This document shows, piece after piece, positions 11,789-23,200 of a DNA stretch of 64,000 bases. The stretch's first letter is position 1; each line of letters begins with the position of its first letter. This stretch comes from Nemopilema nomurai (Eukaryota > Cnidaria > Scyphozoa > Rhizostomeae > Rhizostomatidae). The notes under the pieces are model-generated. The model had not been told where the DNA came from. It made no database searches and was given only the letters and a program-made list of their open reading frames with translations. A program made the position numbers and the translations under genes. The DNA lies in NCBI GenBank assembly GCA_003864495.1, contig ML133408.1, forward strand, positions 1,042,185 through 1,106,184, read 5' to 3'.

Positions 11789-14700
11789 CAGAAAGTATTC
11801 CTTCCAGACGACCCAGGATTTCCCTTACTTCTTCCAAGAACTTCCCATCCACCAAGCTTAGTTCCTCTCCCCCTTCCACTACCTTTGCTCTCACCTCCTC
11901 CATTACATTCGATATCCTTGAAACGTTGGGTAGCTTGCTCCTCCGCAAGGCAAGCAGACTCGCGCCGTAGTTTCCGCCATTTTCCAAGAATGTCTTGTGC
12001 ATTTGCAAGCATACCTGCACGAAAAAGCGTCAAAAGTACCTTCAAAGTGGGGCTACTCGTTGACAAAGAAGGGACGTCTTGGTGAGCTATGAAGGAGCAC
12101 ATTATCTATCTGAGATATATTTGGGGCCATGTGTTCCCTATGCACTTCAGATCCTATGTTTATGTATCGGTGCAACATTTCCCAAACAGAGCTGATGACG
12201 AAATTTATACAGATTGCATTACATCTTTATAAACATTTTCAAGGATGTTGGTTATACTTGGAGCCCGTAGTAAAAGCACTTTAACATATTTGAACAAAGG
12301 GAGTCTCTTTCAAAGCCGAGCTCTACTCTAAGTGATGCTATAGCCTGTTTGGCTCGGGTTTTCTCGTTGAAAGCGGCTAGGAAGAGCGTATACGCACCAA
12401 TCTGATTGACCTCATAAGGGGAACACCCTTGCTCAGCCTTTGGATGTTGCTCAGAAGCCCAACCCACTGGGCAACCCCCGCTTCCAGCACTTCAAGCTGC
12501 TTCTTCTCTTCTTCCATTTTAGCAAGGGCATCTAGGATGACCTTTGCCTCTTTTCCTTCGTCCTTGTTTTCAAACTCAAGTGCTCGAATAGATGTATTTG
12601 AACTCATAATCAAACTGCCCTCGATGAAATGTTCGTTGGTATACACAAAGACTTTGCTCCTTGCGTCTGGGTACTTAAATTCCGTACCTACGAAAAACGA
12701 GAGACGATTTTCGAATTGGTAACTACATTTGCGCAATGGCCAACTGACGTCACGTGTAAACAAATCGGTAGCTGACTAGAAAAGGTTTGTTTGAATGACC
12801 AGTTTATAAGAGCCTTCGTCTGACATGCAGCAAACTTTAGAGGTGCCTAGAACATCATATTTTTAGCACTCACGCATTCATTTAAATATTCTTTGGCCAC
12901 TCAATTATAATTACAGTGGGGTGTCTATAAGCTCCGGAGGACTTGAAAGCTTGTACTAACGCCGTGAGAGGATTTGTCCAATGCTATTACTATTGTAAAG
13001 ATGAAACGATCCGTTAGAGTTTGCACAGGTGCTTGAAGGAGATTATGTAACACACTTCTAGGAATGAGATGTTACAGTCATCATACTCTCAATGTAAGCA
13101 AGTAAATGGACTCTGTTCCCCATAACCGCAACAGTTATAGGCCAACGAGTAAATGAAACGGTATATAAAAGAACCCTGTGTAGCGATGATTAAGACAGTG
13201 ACGTAGAAACCAGGGGCAGAGGGGCCATGGTCCCCAACTTTCTAGCCAGCCAGACAAAAATGTATTTTTGTATTTCAACCCAACCAAGATTCGTCAAACA
13301 GATGTATATGCAGTGGACAATCGTATTTCATCAGCGGAGCCCTCAACATTGAGGTTGCTGAATAATCTATGCAAATGTAAACATTTCCGTGCTGCGATAC
13401 CCGAAAGTGTCCCTTCTAAAATTAATGTCCCTTTTGGTCTTGCCCCCCCTATGCTTTCTACGTCCCTGGCCATGTTATTGATCCTAACTGGGTGACCAAC
13501 ATAGCATGAGGTACATCCACGTCTCTCTTAAGCCTACACCACATCGCTTTTAATCGTGAACATGATTCAAACTTTCTACAATAAATGGAATTGTTGGAAC
13601 TTTTAACGCACCTAGCCGTTCCTGAGGGCTGAGGAAATGGTTTGACGTGCTGCTGTTTCTCCGCTTTATTTGCGCGGACGCGCTCATCCATCTTGACCGC
13701 GGCGACAGGGACGCGTTGGAATTGAACAGCGGGCTTTTTCCGCGCGGTGAGTTTGGCAGAGTCGGAATGCTTGACCTGCGGCTGCCACTTGAGGGCGACT
13801 TTTCATCTCCATTTGATCTCGCTGTGAAGGAGCAAAGTAAAAACTAAATTCTAGTCAAATCACAGCTGAGGCTGTGTGTCATAATAATGTCCATGCGGAT
13901 CTTTACTACTAGTTTATTATTTACTGTTACGATGGAGAAGCTTTTTGTTACGAGTAAGTGAAGCTCAAATGACGTGATTACTGTGAAGTTAGATCTGATT
14001 ACTGATTACTGAAGTGATTACTGAGCAGGGACGATTACGTACGCGATGCTAGGCCACATGTTTCTGTGCTGTCAAGGTGCATAGACTTTGGAATGTGACG
14101 TAATTATGATTGTGACCCTCTACATTCGTGAGTTGATGACTATGTAAGAAACTAAACCAATTCCCATCTCCTTTACTGTGTTATTCTGTTCAATCCTGCA
14201 GATATTAAACCCAGGCCGCCATTTTAGAATAGCATGCATTGGAAGACTCACGTGATATCAATGTGTTGTTTTGTAGAAGGAGAGTCCCGGATGTACTGGA
14301 TCTTCTTCGCGAAATCTTTCGCATGACCGGCTTGACTGGAACGCTGTTCTCATTGACATCTTTGTTGTTTTCAGCAGACTCAGCGTCATCTAGATTACCC
14401 AAAAGGTGAATGTATCAAATGGAAAGGTTCATTGAAATGCGTCTGTCAGTGCAGGGTGGCATTTTTGCCTTTTTAAAAGGTCAAGGAGCAAGGTTAAAGT
14501 TCAAAGCTGAATAATTTCTCAACGAACGGTAAAAGCGTAAGCTACCATTCTAGCAGGGGTCAGTTTGTCATGCTAAAGGTACCCTCTCTCCTTTTATGGA
14601 AAAAAAGAACCCACCCTGTGAAGAATTATGACGTCAGAAAGCTCTTCCCTCTGGGCACCAATGGGACATATTGGGTTAAAAAAAGTGAAAATACACTTTG

Positions 14701-14988
14701 TACTTAAACAAACGTAGGTAATGTCATCTGGGGTGGCTGTCATCTGGGGTGGCTCAGCTTACCCTTTCGGATTTCCTGAGTGCTGGATGTTCTTCTCAAG
14801 TGCCGTGGTTTCTGCCCGTTACCATGCAACTCTGTCAAACTTTTTTTGGTGGTCAGGCAAGGCCGGCGTGACGAAATAGCAGACTCTGTCGCACTTAGAC
14901 GACGAGGGGAGCCAGAAGAAGATGTCAAACTAGATCGCCTTTGGCTCGATGCCGAATCAGGTCGCTTTGATGTACTGGCAGTCGGCAT
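11766..14988 (-). CDS. Ser/Arg-rich protein with C-terminal helical domain (family member 1, five exons)
   Basis: Minus-strand exons 14988-14763, 14389-14252, 13821-13612, 12687-12398 and 12014-11766 join in phase (0/1, 1/1, 1/1, 1/0, 0) to 371 codons ending in TGA. Residues 1-191 are disordered and phospho-acceptor-like (SSQRRSSLTSSSGSPRRLS, SPRSRWMSASAQIKRRNSS). Residues 192-218 are ordered-looking (FKYPDARSKVFVYTNEHF). Residues 219-370 form a helical domain: LAKMEEEKKQLEVLEAGVAQ, W266, IQRLSKGVPLMRS, then FLEEVREILGRL. This domain aligns without gaps across the last splice junction to the single-exon genes at 29658-30197 and 32420-32851, which supports the donor TTG|GTGCGT and acceptor GTGCAG. 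The ATG sits directly at an acceptor (CAG|ATGCCG), so a 5' non-coding exon, or more coding exons upstream, is likely. ATG 12607 could start a shorter form. Function not recognised. Confidence 0.7.
13196..13468. mobile_element. hAT-like MITE remnant with imperfect terminal inverted repeats
   Basis: The left end CAGTGACGTAGAAAC and right end TTTCTACGTCCCTG are inverted copies with one clear mismatch near the tip, and both are followed inward by G/C-rich GGGG tracts. The CAGTGACG-type tip is common in hAT elements. No matching 8-bp target duplication is seen, so the copy is old or the ends are slightly misplaced. It lies in an intron of the minus-strand gene. Confidence 0.5.
14726..14757. repeat. 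Short tandem repeat (CATCTGGGGTGGCTGT, two copies)
   Basis: Two adjacent copies of a 16-17 base unit immediately downstream (on the minus strand) of the first exon donor of the Ser/Arg-rich gene. Confidence 0.6.
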
Positions 14989-15006
14989 CTGCAATGCAAT
15001 CAGAAA

Positions 15007-15193
15007 ATCACCGTATCAAATCATCGTGCAATCATATGATCGTAAAAACATCACGATTGGATAATCATGAACATGAATTGAATGATGATGCAATCAACAA
15101 ATCACCGTATCAAATCATCGTGCAATCATATGATCGAAAAACATCACAATTGGATAATCATGAACATGGATACAATGATCATGCAATCAACAA
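15007..15193. repeat. 94-bp tandem duplication, two copies
   Basis: Units starting at 15007 and 15101 share ATCACCGTATCAAATCATCG, a CAATCATATGATCG palindromic core and ATAATCATGAACATG with only a few differences. They sit just upstream of the first recognised exon of the minus-strand gene at 14988. Confidence 0.85.
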
Positions 15194-17917
15194 GTGAGTG
15201 AATGATTTAAGAAAGAATAAAGCTCTGACACTTTGAATTAAAATTTAACATCCACACTTTTATTCCTCTTATTTTCATATGCTTTTCTTCACATCACCGA
15301 GGAAAAGCTCTTTTACAAGTGCTTTATGGTAGAAAACAAGCTAGAAATAGCTAGAAATAGCCGGACAAGTTTTTCATATTGGGACAAAGCTTGGTATGCA
15401 AAAACTGGCTCCACTCTTTCTAGCTCTTGTGAAAAACAACTTTGTAGGTAAACAGTACTATTTTCATTATTCGAGGAGATAGTTTCAGAATTTAAATAAA
15501 CTAGGTTTGTCTAACGAGGGTTACCTACAAACCTTCTGTCATTGTTGAAAATTTTAGCAATTGTCAAGTGACTTTTTATGTAGATTTGCTAAAAAGATGC
15601 GTCAGGTGTCATTTTAGCTTCGTATAGAGGCTCTTGCCTTTCATAGAGTTCCCTTTGTTTTTGAGGTGGTTTTAGGGCCATTGTATTTAGATGAAAAGCC
15701 CTGCAATTTTCATACCCGAAAGAATAACGAAAGATTTTCCAACGGTGGAACATGATGGTCTGACTTCTCAAAACCATAGCCAAACTTCAGCAAAGGGGAA
15801 TGCAGATATATCTGTTAGAATGTGCTCTAAAAGATGGCGGCTTTATGGCCAAGACAAGAACGCACGCACAAGGTAACACTTTTTTGATATAAGAATCCCT
15901 GATTTTTCTGTAGAACAAGTGTGTAGTACACGAAGTTAAAAAGTAGTTCGCTGATGAATTAGTTTCGTTTGCAAGCATCCGGATCACTTGGAGACTTCAT
16001 AGGATTCTACGTGAAATGGTTTCCTGTGCATAGAAAGTACAGGCCTACATCATTGCTTTGTCATATGTGTTTTCAGTAACTTTTTGAAACTCGAAATTCC
16101 ATCACCTGTCTCTTTCCCCATACTTAATCCTCCTAAAGCCAAGTGCAACATCTAAATCTTTTACGACCCACCACGTGGTGTTTCACGATTATCAGCGAGA
16201 ATTCTCAATCTGATAATGTATGATAAGGCGATAATTGCTCGCTTCATGTGTCTAAGCCTATCAGCTACTGGGAAACATTCAAATGCTGCTTGAAATTTAC
16301 TGTCTCATTCATTGCAAAAGCCCATTGGCAATGGAAGATTCTGCTGTAAGAAACAACGTGGATTTATGCTGGCATACTAGGGACAATCATTGGGTAGATC
16401 ATGTAGACGTTCCAACCTCTCAAGAGAAAATACTCTTTGATCAGTCCATTATCGGAGACCACCTTCGTTAGGCTGGTAGTTCGGCATATCTTCATAGATA
16501 TGAATCATAGAAGGACGCTCGATGACCGCACAAGCTCCTTTTTGTGCTCTCTGAATCAAGTACGATATACATTGACAGTGCGATAGTGCTGCATTCATTA
16601 TTCATTATATTTATGTTAATTATGCAAAGATATTATAGGTGTATTGGCTAAATTGTTGTGGACTGAAAAAGTCATGCCAGCTTTTTTCATTCCGAGCATT
16701 CCATTTTGTGTCTATCAATGAGGGATTTGGTTTTTATAGACTATGATGTAGATACCTACATCCACAGTAAAACATTTTGAAAACTTCATGTTTCAGAAAC
16801 AATAAGACTTTATTTACGATCTTGCTTATTCGGCGTTTCCTACAACAAAAGGTGTTTTTGAAAACTCTCCCAGACTCTTGAAGGTTTACGTTGGCTCTGT
16901 TCATAGCAAATTGAAACTTCATGAAAAATGCAGCGAATATCAGTTGATCCGACTGGAAAAGCAAGGGCGACCTAGAGACCTTTGTTTTGGAACTAGTAGC
17001 GCTTCGCTCGTTTGCGAACTAAAAATGGACTTCTTTCGCTGCGCCATTTAATTTCAAACACAGCAGGCCTAAGTATCCCAGCGCGTTTTGCTCACAGAGG
17101 AACAAGGCGATCGAAAAGCCGAACTACCTACCGCGCTTGACGTGAGCAAACAGCTTTGCCAAAACAGCTGTCACGTGATTATGTTAATCGCAACAGTGGC
17201 AGGAGCTTCAGCAACACCTGCTACAAGCGATCGCAGTCCTCGCTGAAAGCGTAAACACAGAACTTCAACATTCCAACTCCGTTATGATTGCACGAAGCAC
17301 CAGTGTTTTATATTGATGATTGCTTGAAGTGGTGGAAATGCTTCGTATCCCCTCTTTGAAATATTTCTACCAACTTTTTCTCAACGTGTCTCGATAATAT
17401 CACGCTTACAAGTCATCGTGCGCTCAAGAAATAAAGCCTTTGACTTCTCCCGGCTGTTGGAATCCTCGCGTGAAAGTTTCGGAATATCTCAGACTAGCAC
17501 TCCAAGTGTCTCTGGCTTTGCCTGAGAAATACATTCTTGAATAACTGACTTTACCTTCACTCTCATATGCCTCTTGAGGGTCAGTATACTTCAGGAGCTG
17601 TGAACAACGGAGTAAGGAAGAGTGCCTTTAACCTTAACGATGTCTTTGTCACGTCTTGGTTTTTTGGAAGGGAACACATCGCAAGAGGTGAAAGACAGGG
17701 CGGGCCTTTGTATTTGGCAAATGGGCAAATGTGAACATGAGAGGGGTTGATAAAGACTACAACCATGGTTTTATGGCAAGGAAACGTGTTATCTTAAAGA
17801 TTATAACCTTCTTTCGTTCTTCTAATAAACTTCTTTCTAAATTGCCTTAGAAATGGGATTCCTTGCTTGGCCAGCTGTCCAAGGGTATGTTGCAGTTTCC
17901 TGAATCAAGAAACTCAC

Positions 17918-18108
17918 AGTATTATGAATCAGAAGGTCTACCAGGAGCAGGTCTGCTTTGAGATCTTTCCATGTCATGCCTTCACCCCTCACTAGATTGC
18001 TGTCGGTGAAATTTTGGCGAATTTGAAAGCAGTTGCTGGTAACGGAGAGATGAAATGCAGCAGGGTTGATGGAGTACACACGATTGCCAAGGCAAAAAGT
18101 TGCAAACG
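17918..18108 (-). CDS. Orphan exon-like open stretch (hypothetical)
   Basis: An open minus-strand stretch of about 63 codons reads FCLGNRVYSINPAAFHLSV, then GEGMTWKDLKADLLLVDLL, and ends at a good donor (AATACT|GTGAGT). Composition and the donor look exon-like. The acceptor side is weak and no partner exon was found. It could be a fragment of a decayed gene or mobile element, or chance. Confidence 0.2.
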
Positions 18109-18379
18109 CTTTTCATTTCCGAGTCTTCTAAATCACAATGCCAAAAAGTGAAATGACATTGCTCAACATTGCTGTATTGTAACAGAACGTCATAACCTGC
18201 GAAAGTGGATACAAAAGCATGGATTCAGCGCTCCACAGTGGTCATACCTACCGGCCTGGCAGAATGTAACAGCAAGCGTGCAGTCTTTGTATTTGTATTT
18301 GTTACTACCTAGCTTCCGAAAGTAGTTTTGGGACACGGATAAGCTTTATGCTTATCGAGCAGTGTCCTGGTCCTTCCTC

Positions 18380-18527
18380 TCAATGTGACCACACCTCGTG
18401 ATTCCTTATGCTGGAATTACAGAGAGCTGGCAACTCTCCCCGCTCTGTGTGCAAGTCATGCCAGGAACTCGAACAACGGACCCTTGATTCCATAGTCAGA
18501 GCCTCTAACCACCGAGCCATCCTCATT
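18380..18527 (-). mobile_element. tRNA-derived SINE
   Basis: On the minus strand a polymerase III type-2 promoter is visible: an A-box-like TGGCTCGGTGGTTAGAGG (18519-18502) and a B box GTTCGAGTTCC (18474-18464) about 28 bases further on. An unrelated tail follows. It does not fold into an intact tRNA. Ends are approximate. Confidence 0.6.
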
Positions 18528-19935
18528 CTTTTTTTGACTGCCAGGAAACTCGAGCTGCAAAGATATTCATTTTTAATCAACATAGAAGAAGTAAACGCAA
18601 CCGACCTTGCTGTTCCCACACTTTTCAGCAGTGTCTCAAAGCATCTCTTGCTGTCCTGCAGGAAAATAATGTGCTAAAACCGAGAATTTCGCAAACATCA
18701 ATTCCATTTCATGATCGATTCAGGATAAAGCAAAACCTTAATTGATGCTTGAAAGCTCTGAATGCAGCAACCTAACTGTTATGCAAATAGAAAACCAAAT
18801 CGTGGTATTTTGATCATTATTAACGTAAATCGACGCAGGCAATCCTGATTGCTTTGTAGGCTTTTTCAAAACGTAACAGAACGGCAAATGAAAACCTGTT
18901 TTGCGTGACTTTTCCACATTCGTCCGTATTCGATGCGAATGAAGATTCGATGCTATTCCAAGTCGAAACGCTAAATGGAGACCTGTTCGACAATTGATTC
19001 AAAAACAACCGCATTGAGTAAGGCTGGATCATATGTAGATTAACTGAGTTCAACCTATGCAAGTTACACAAGAATACTGATATATCATAGGCATGTATGC
19101 GGATATGCAGCATCTTATATTAAGACTGCAGAGGACTGTCTTCTGACCTTGTTAGAATGCTTTTGTCTTGTGACATATTCTATAAAGACAACATTAGTAA
19201 GTAAAACAGTTTCAGTAGAATGGATTTTTCTGACCACATCGGTCATTAAAGCGTCCATACTAGAGTAGCTTTTAGTGTGTCGAGTATGAAAAACTGTTTG
19301 CTGATTTTTTGGCTCCAGGGAAAATGCCTTGTCCTTATAAAAATATATTTCTCCCCCAAAGTAAACAAAAGTAAAGATAGGCATGAATGAATATAAAAAA
19401 CACGAAAATAGTTTTAGAAAACACTGTGCCAAGCGGCCTATAACCTGTGCAAAAGGCCATCAAGTCAAGTAATACCTCCAAAGAATATTTCAAAAGAAGA
19501 TTAGCATAAAAGCCCTAATTGCCTTCTATTGTTTAACAAGCTTTATTTACTGAAATGAAGATCAGGATTAAATAGGAGACTCGAGAAGTCTCGGCGCCTT
19601 GGTAGGATAATAGAGCGTTGTTTGCTCAGCGTGCCAAAAATCAATCCACCTTTCGCCATTACAGAATGAACCTTATTTCTAGAACTAATGATACTTGAGT
19701 TAATTTGATCAGTTGATTTTGTTTCTAAACAAAGTCCGTTCGGCGTAAGCTCGTACTTACAAGAAGATCAGCATAATACAAACATTATTGCAAATTATTT
19801 GGTATAATACTCACTAAATTGTTGACTTCTTGCAACGTCTCCCCCCTCGAAGAAGCTTGAAGCTCCAACTTTAGCTTACTCAGCCTGTCCATGTCCTAAT
19901 TGACTAATCACGCCATGATTGCTGATACATTCAGC

Positions 19936-19943
19936 TATTTATA
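19936..19943 (+). promoter_or_regulatory. TATA-like element of the astacin gene
   Basis: TATTTATA lies upstream of a probable 5' non-coding exon that ends at a strong donor (CGAG|GTAAGA, exon end 19987). That exon splices to the acceptor TTTCCATAG at 20159. The coding start follows at 20179. Confidence 0.5.
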
Positions 19944-20178
19944 TGAGAGGAGACCCTTAGCGATGTCATTCAGGTTCAAGCATCGAGGTAAGACGGTTTG
20001 ATTTCACTACTCTCAATGTAGGATTCAAACTTGTTGTAAATGAGGTGGCTATAGAGATGACGTAAATTGATCATAGCACTCTATCAGTTAAGTGCTTTAT
20101 ATGTAGTTTATATGTGAAACCACCAATAAACCTGTTGCTTTTCATTGGATTTTCCATAGGTGCGACGGAAAATCAAGA

Positions 20179-23100
20179 ATGGAGAAGACTTGCATATTAA
20201 TACTTGGGCTAAGCTGCCTCTTACAAATCCAAGGTAAAAGTTTGCAACTGCTTCACGAGAAACATTCACTCTTGATCAGTTATCTGGACATCTTTATGCC
20301 TTCATGAAACCCCATTCTGATTCATTTTACACAGGGGGTACCTTGATGATTTGGGGGGTGGGGTGGGGTACGCTTTCTAGTTAATGCTTCCTGTTCTACA
20401 GTATACTTGTTTAACTTACATTGTGAATTTCAACTGCTTTATCAATGATGATCTTATTACGATGATGATGATGATGATCAAATGAGATCCCTCCACGTGC
20501 TATTCCACGTGTTTCCTACCACAAAATGTCCTGAAATGAAATAAACTATATACAAAGTCAAAACAGGCATCTAACGACACTTCATAATATTTACCGACCA
20601 TTTGTAAAATTCACTAACAATAGGTACGTCCTTGATTGTGCATCTCCAATAATGACGATCCCTATTCACTAGATTACGTTTACGATCTCTTTCTGTTCTT
20701 AAAGGCAAGGCCCTTTTCGAGGGAGACATAGTGCTCTCTGACAAGACAAAGAAGATTGTCGATGGCAACGTGAACACATTCGACGCGATCGCATCTGCTG
20801 CACGGAAGTGGGCTGGAGCAGTCGTACCTTATGTCTTTGCAAGCAACTTCGGTGAGTCATTAACTGGGTTAAAAGTCTAAGCCACAATTTTCAGCATCCT
20901 AACTTTCAACCTGCAGGTATAAATATTATTTTAAGTTATTGTTAATGGCCTGGATATACGATGCCGAGATGACAGAACTTTGATTATACTTCTTCAGAAC
21001 ACGGTGACACTTTTGCAAATTACAGTTCCACGTTCTAGTCATGATGATGATGATGCTTGACTTTATGATGATTGCCCTGATAGATTATTGATTATTAGGT
21101 CACTATTATTATTATTACTGATAGATTAGGTCATTGATTATTGCTTGTTGTAGACTCGTACAGAAGGAGTGTTGTTGCGGCAGCGATCAAGGAGTTCAAC
21201 ACACACACGTGCGTCAAATTTGTCCCCAGAAGCAATCAAAGAAACTATGTCCGATTCATTATCGGCCAGGGGTGAGTTAACTTTCGATAACTACTCGATG
21301 GTGCAGAGGGAGGGGTAGAGCCGCCGATAGGGGGCAGGGGGCGAATTCCAATGTTTAGGGGGTCACCGGTAGCGGGCCCTATGCTTAAGCTTTGCCTCCA
21401 ACCCTTTCGGCCGCCCTAGGGGTTAAAATAAGACCATCATGACACTGGATGTTTAATCTAAGAATCTAAAATTGGTTCAAGGCAGATTCTTGAAAAGACA
21501 TTGGAGAAAAGGGAGGATGCTACCCCCGCTGTTCCTTCACCCCTTATTGGCAAAAGGTGAGGAACTGCTTGAGGGAGGGGTGTTTGAGAAAACCCATATG
21601 TCTTGAGAAATCCAGTGGAGACAGCTATGTTTGTGTTGTTGCAGATGCTCCTCTATGATCGGGATGCGGGGTGGTTACCAGGACATTTCCATCGGCCAGG
21701 GGTGCCACCACAAGGGCATAGTCATGCACGAGATGATGCACGCTATTGGCTTCTGGCACGAGCAGTCCCGGTTGGACAGGGATAATTACGTCACAATCTA
21801 CTGGCAGAACATTCAACGCTGTAAGTATCGTCAATAGCTAGAAAGAGCGGTGACATGATAAAGCGGTGACATGGCTAAAGCATATTAAAGTGTTCTCCCG
21901 TCCAACACTCCTTAGAGAATGCAAGCGCCGGACAATTACCAAAAGCTGACCAAATAAATAGCCAGTTTCCGATCGAAACCATCAGAGGGTGGTAGGAAGG
22001 GCCCGTTATGGGCTGTAAACGATCAATCACCGTCTCTCTCTTCTCCTAAATTTTAGAAGAGCAAGAGTACTTTAAGCATGCAAAAATTTGTCCTGCTATT
22101 TCCAGCGATTGTGTAGCTCTGTACCCCTAAGCCCTAGTCCACGTATTTGTCTTCTTCTTTGCCTTCTTCTTGTAACCATCACAGCTCAATGCTTAATTTG
22201 ATCACTACTACGTCTTCTCCATCGACAGGTTGGCCATCAGCTTTGACATTTGACTTTTTGACTTTGATTCTTCGATTTAAGAGTGTTTGAGTTCAAGCTG
22301 ATGCACGTAATGATAACATCTTAAACTTCAGATCCCAATGACATGTCATACAACTTCCGAAAGTACAGCCATGGCGAAGCTGACTACTATGGCGAAGGCT
22401 ATGACTTTGATTCTTTGATGCACTACGAGAACAAGGCATTCAGTTCCAACGGTTACCCGACTATTGTTGCTAGGAGCAACCCGAGCAAAACTTTGGGCCA
22501 ACGAAATGGTTTCAGTGCCATTGACGTCAAACAAATCAACAAGCTATACAGCTGTAATCTTGGAGGTGAGTTTTTCTGTTTTGTCTTTTTTGTCTCTTTT
22601 GTCTTTTTTGCCGTTTTTGCCTTTTTGCCTTTTTTGCCTTTTCTTTACCTCTTTATCTTCTTTTTATCTTTTTCTCTCCTGACTTACGATAAAGACGCCA
22701 AAGGATGCTGGTTTGACTCTCAACTTTGCATATCTTTATTTTTTATTCTTAAATCTCGAATGAAATAAACCTGAATAAAATAATGATGTTTTCAAGTGAA
22801 TGAAGTAATCAAGTGGCCAGTAAATCAAATAATTGAATAATTAAGTAATCAAGTCATCAAGTAGTCCAGCAATCAAGTAATCAAGTAATGAAATAATCAA
22901 GTAATGAAATAATCAAGTAATCAAATTATCTGTAAAGATAATAAACCTTCAATGACTTTCACGTGGAACATCATTTAAGACAATTAGTCCGAGGTACAGT
23001 TGAAGGGAGTAGTGCTTTCCTTGCCTTTTTAAAACTTCTCTCAGATCTCTCAGATCTTTCAATGCAAATATATCATCCTTCACACAGCGAACTGCGTCGA

Positions 23101-23200
23101 TAACCATAGCTGGTGCAGCTACTGGGCGTCGATTGGAGAGTGTGCAAAGAACCCCAACTGGATGCTTGTTAACTGCAAGAAGAGTTGCCAAAGATGCTGA
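20179..23200 (+). CDS. Secreted astacin metalloprotease with C-terminal ShKT domain
   Basis: Zinc endopeptidase of the astacin family (M12A), secreted. Coding exons 20179-20233, 20705-20851, 21154-21271, 21645-21820, 22332-22565 and 23088-23200 keep phase (1,1,2,1,1) to a TGA and give 280 residues. Residues 1-18 are a signal peptide. FEGD at 23-26 is the prodomain aspartate switch that caps the zinc. The catalytic domain starts near [12 protein letters not shown]. Zinc ligands are H135, H139 and H145 in [15 protein letters not shown], followed by LDRDNYV; the Met-turn SLMHY has M195 and Y197. The four structural cysteines are present (C87, C108, C127 and the one in YSCN). The last exon is one complete ShKT domain, cysteine spacing 6-8-10-3-2. 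The prodomain is short. Related enzymes act in development, digestion and cnidarian venom; which applies here is not visible. A T-rich stretch and tandem repeats fill the last intron. Confidence 0.92.
22790..22930. repeat. AT-rich short tandem repeat (AATCAAGTAATGAAAT-like)
   Basis: Degenerate repeats of AATCAAGTAAT and AATGAAATAATCAAG in the last intron of the astacin gene, after a T-rich TTTTTGCC tract at about 22571-22680. Confidence 0.75.

Larger units (their letters stand above)
15194..19935. other. Gene-poor interval
   Basis: No gene can be supported here. It holds a tRNA-derived SINE (18380-18527, minus) and one exon-like open stretch (17918-18108, minus). Other open frames are short, AT-rich and lack splice signals. 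Upstream exons of the minus-strand gene at 14988 would fall here but were not recognised. Confidence 0.5.

Noticed and set aside
12252..12467. Minus-strand open frame of 71 residues overlapping the helical-domain exon
   Set aside because: It runs in another frame through the intron; the family alignment follows the spliced frame instead.
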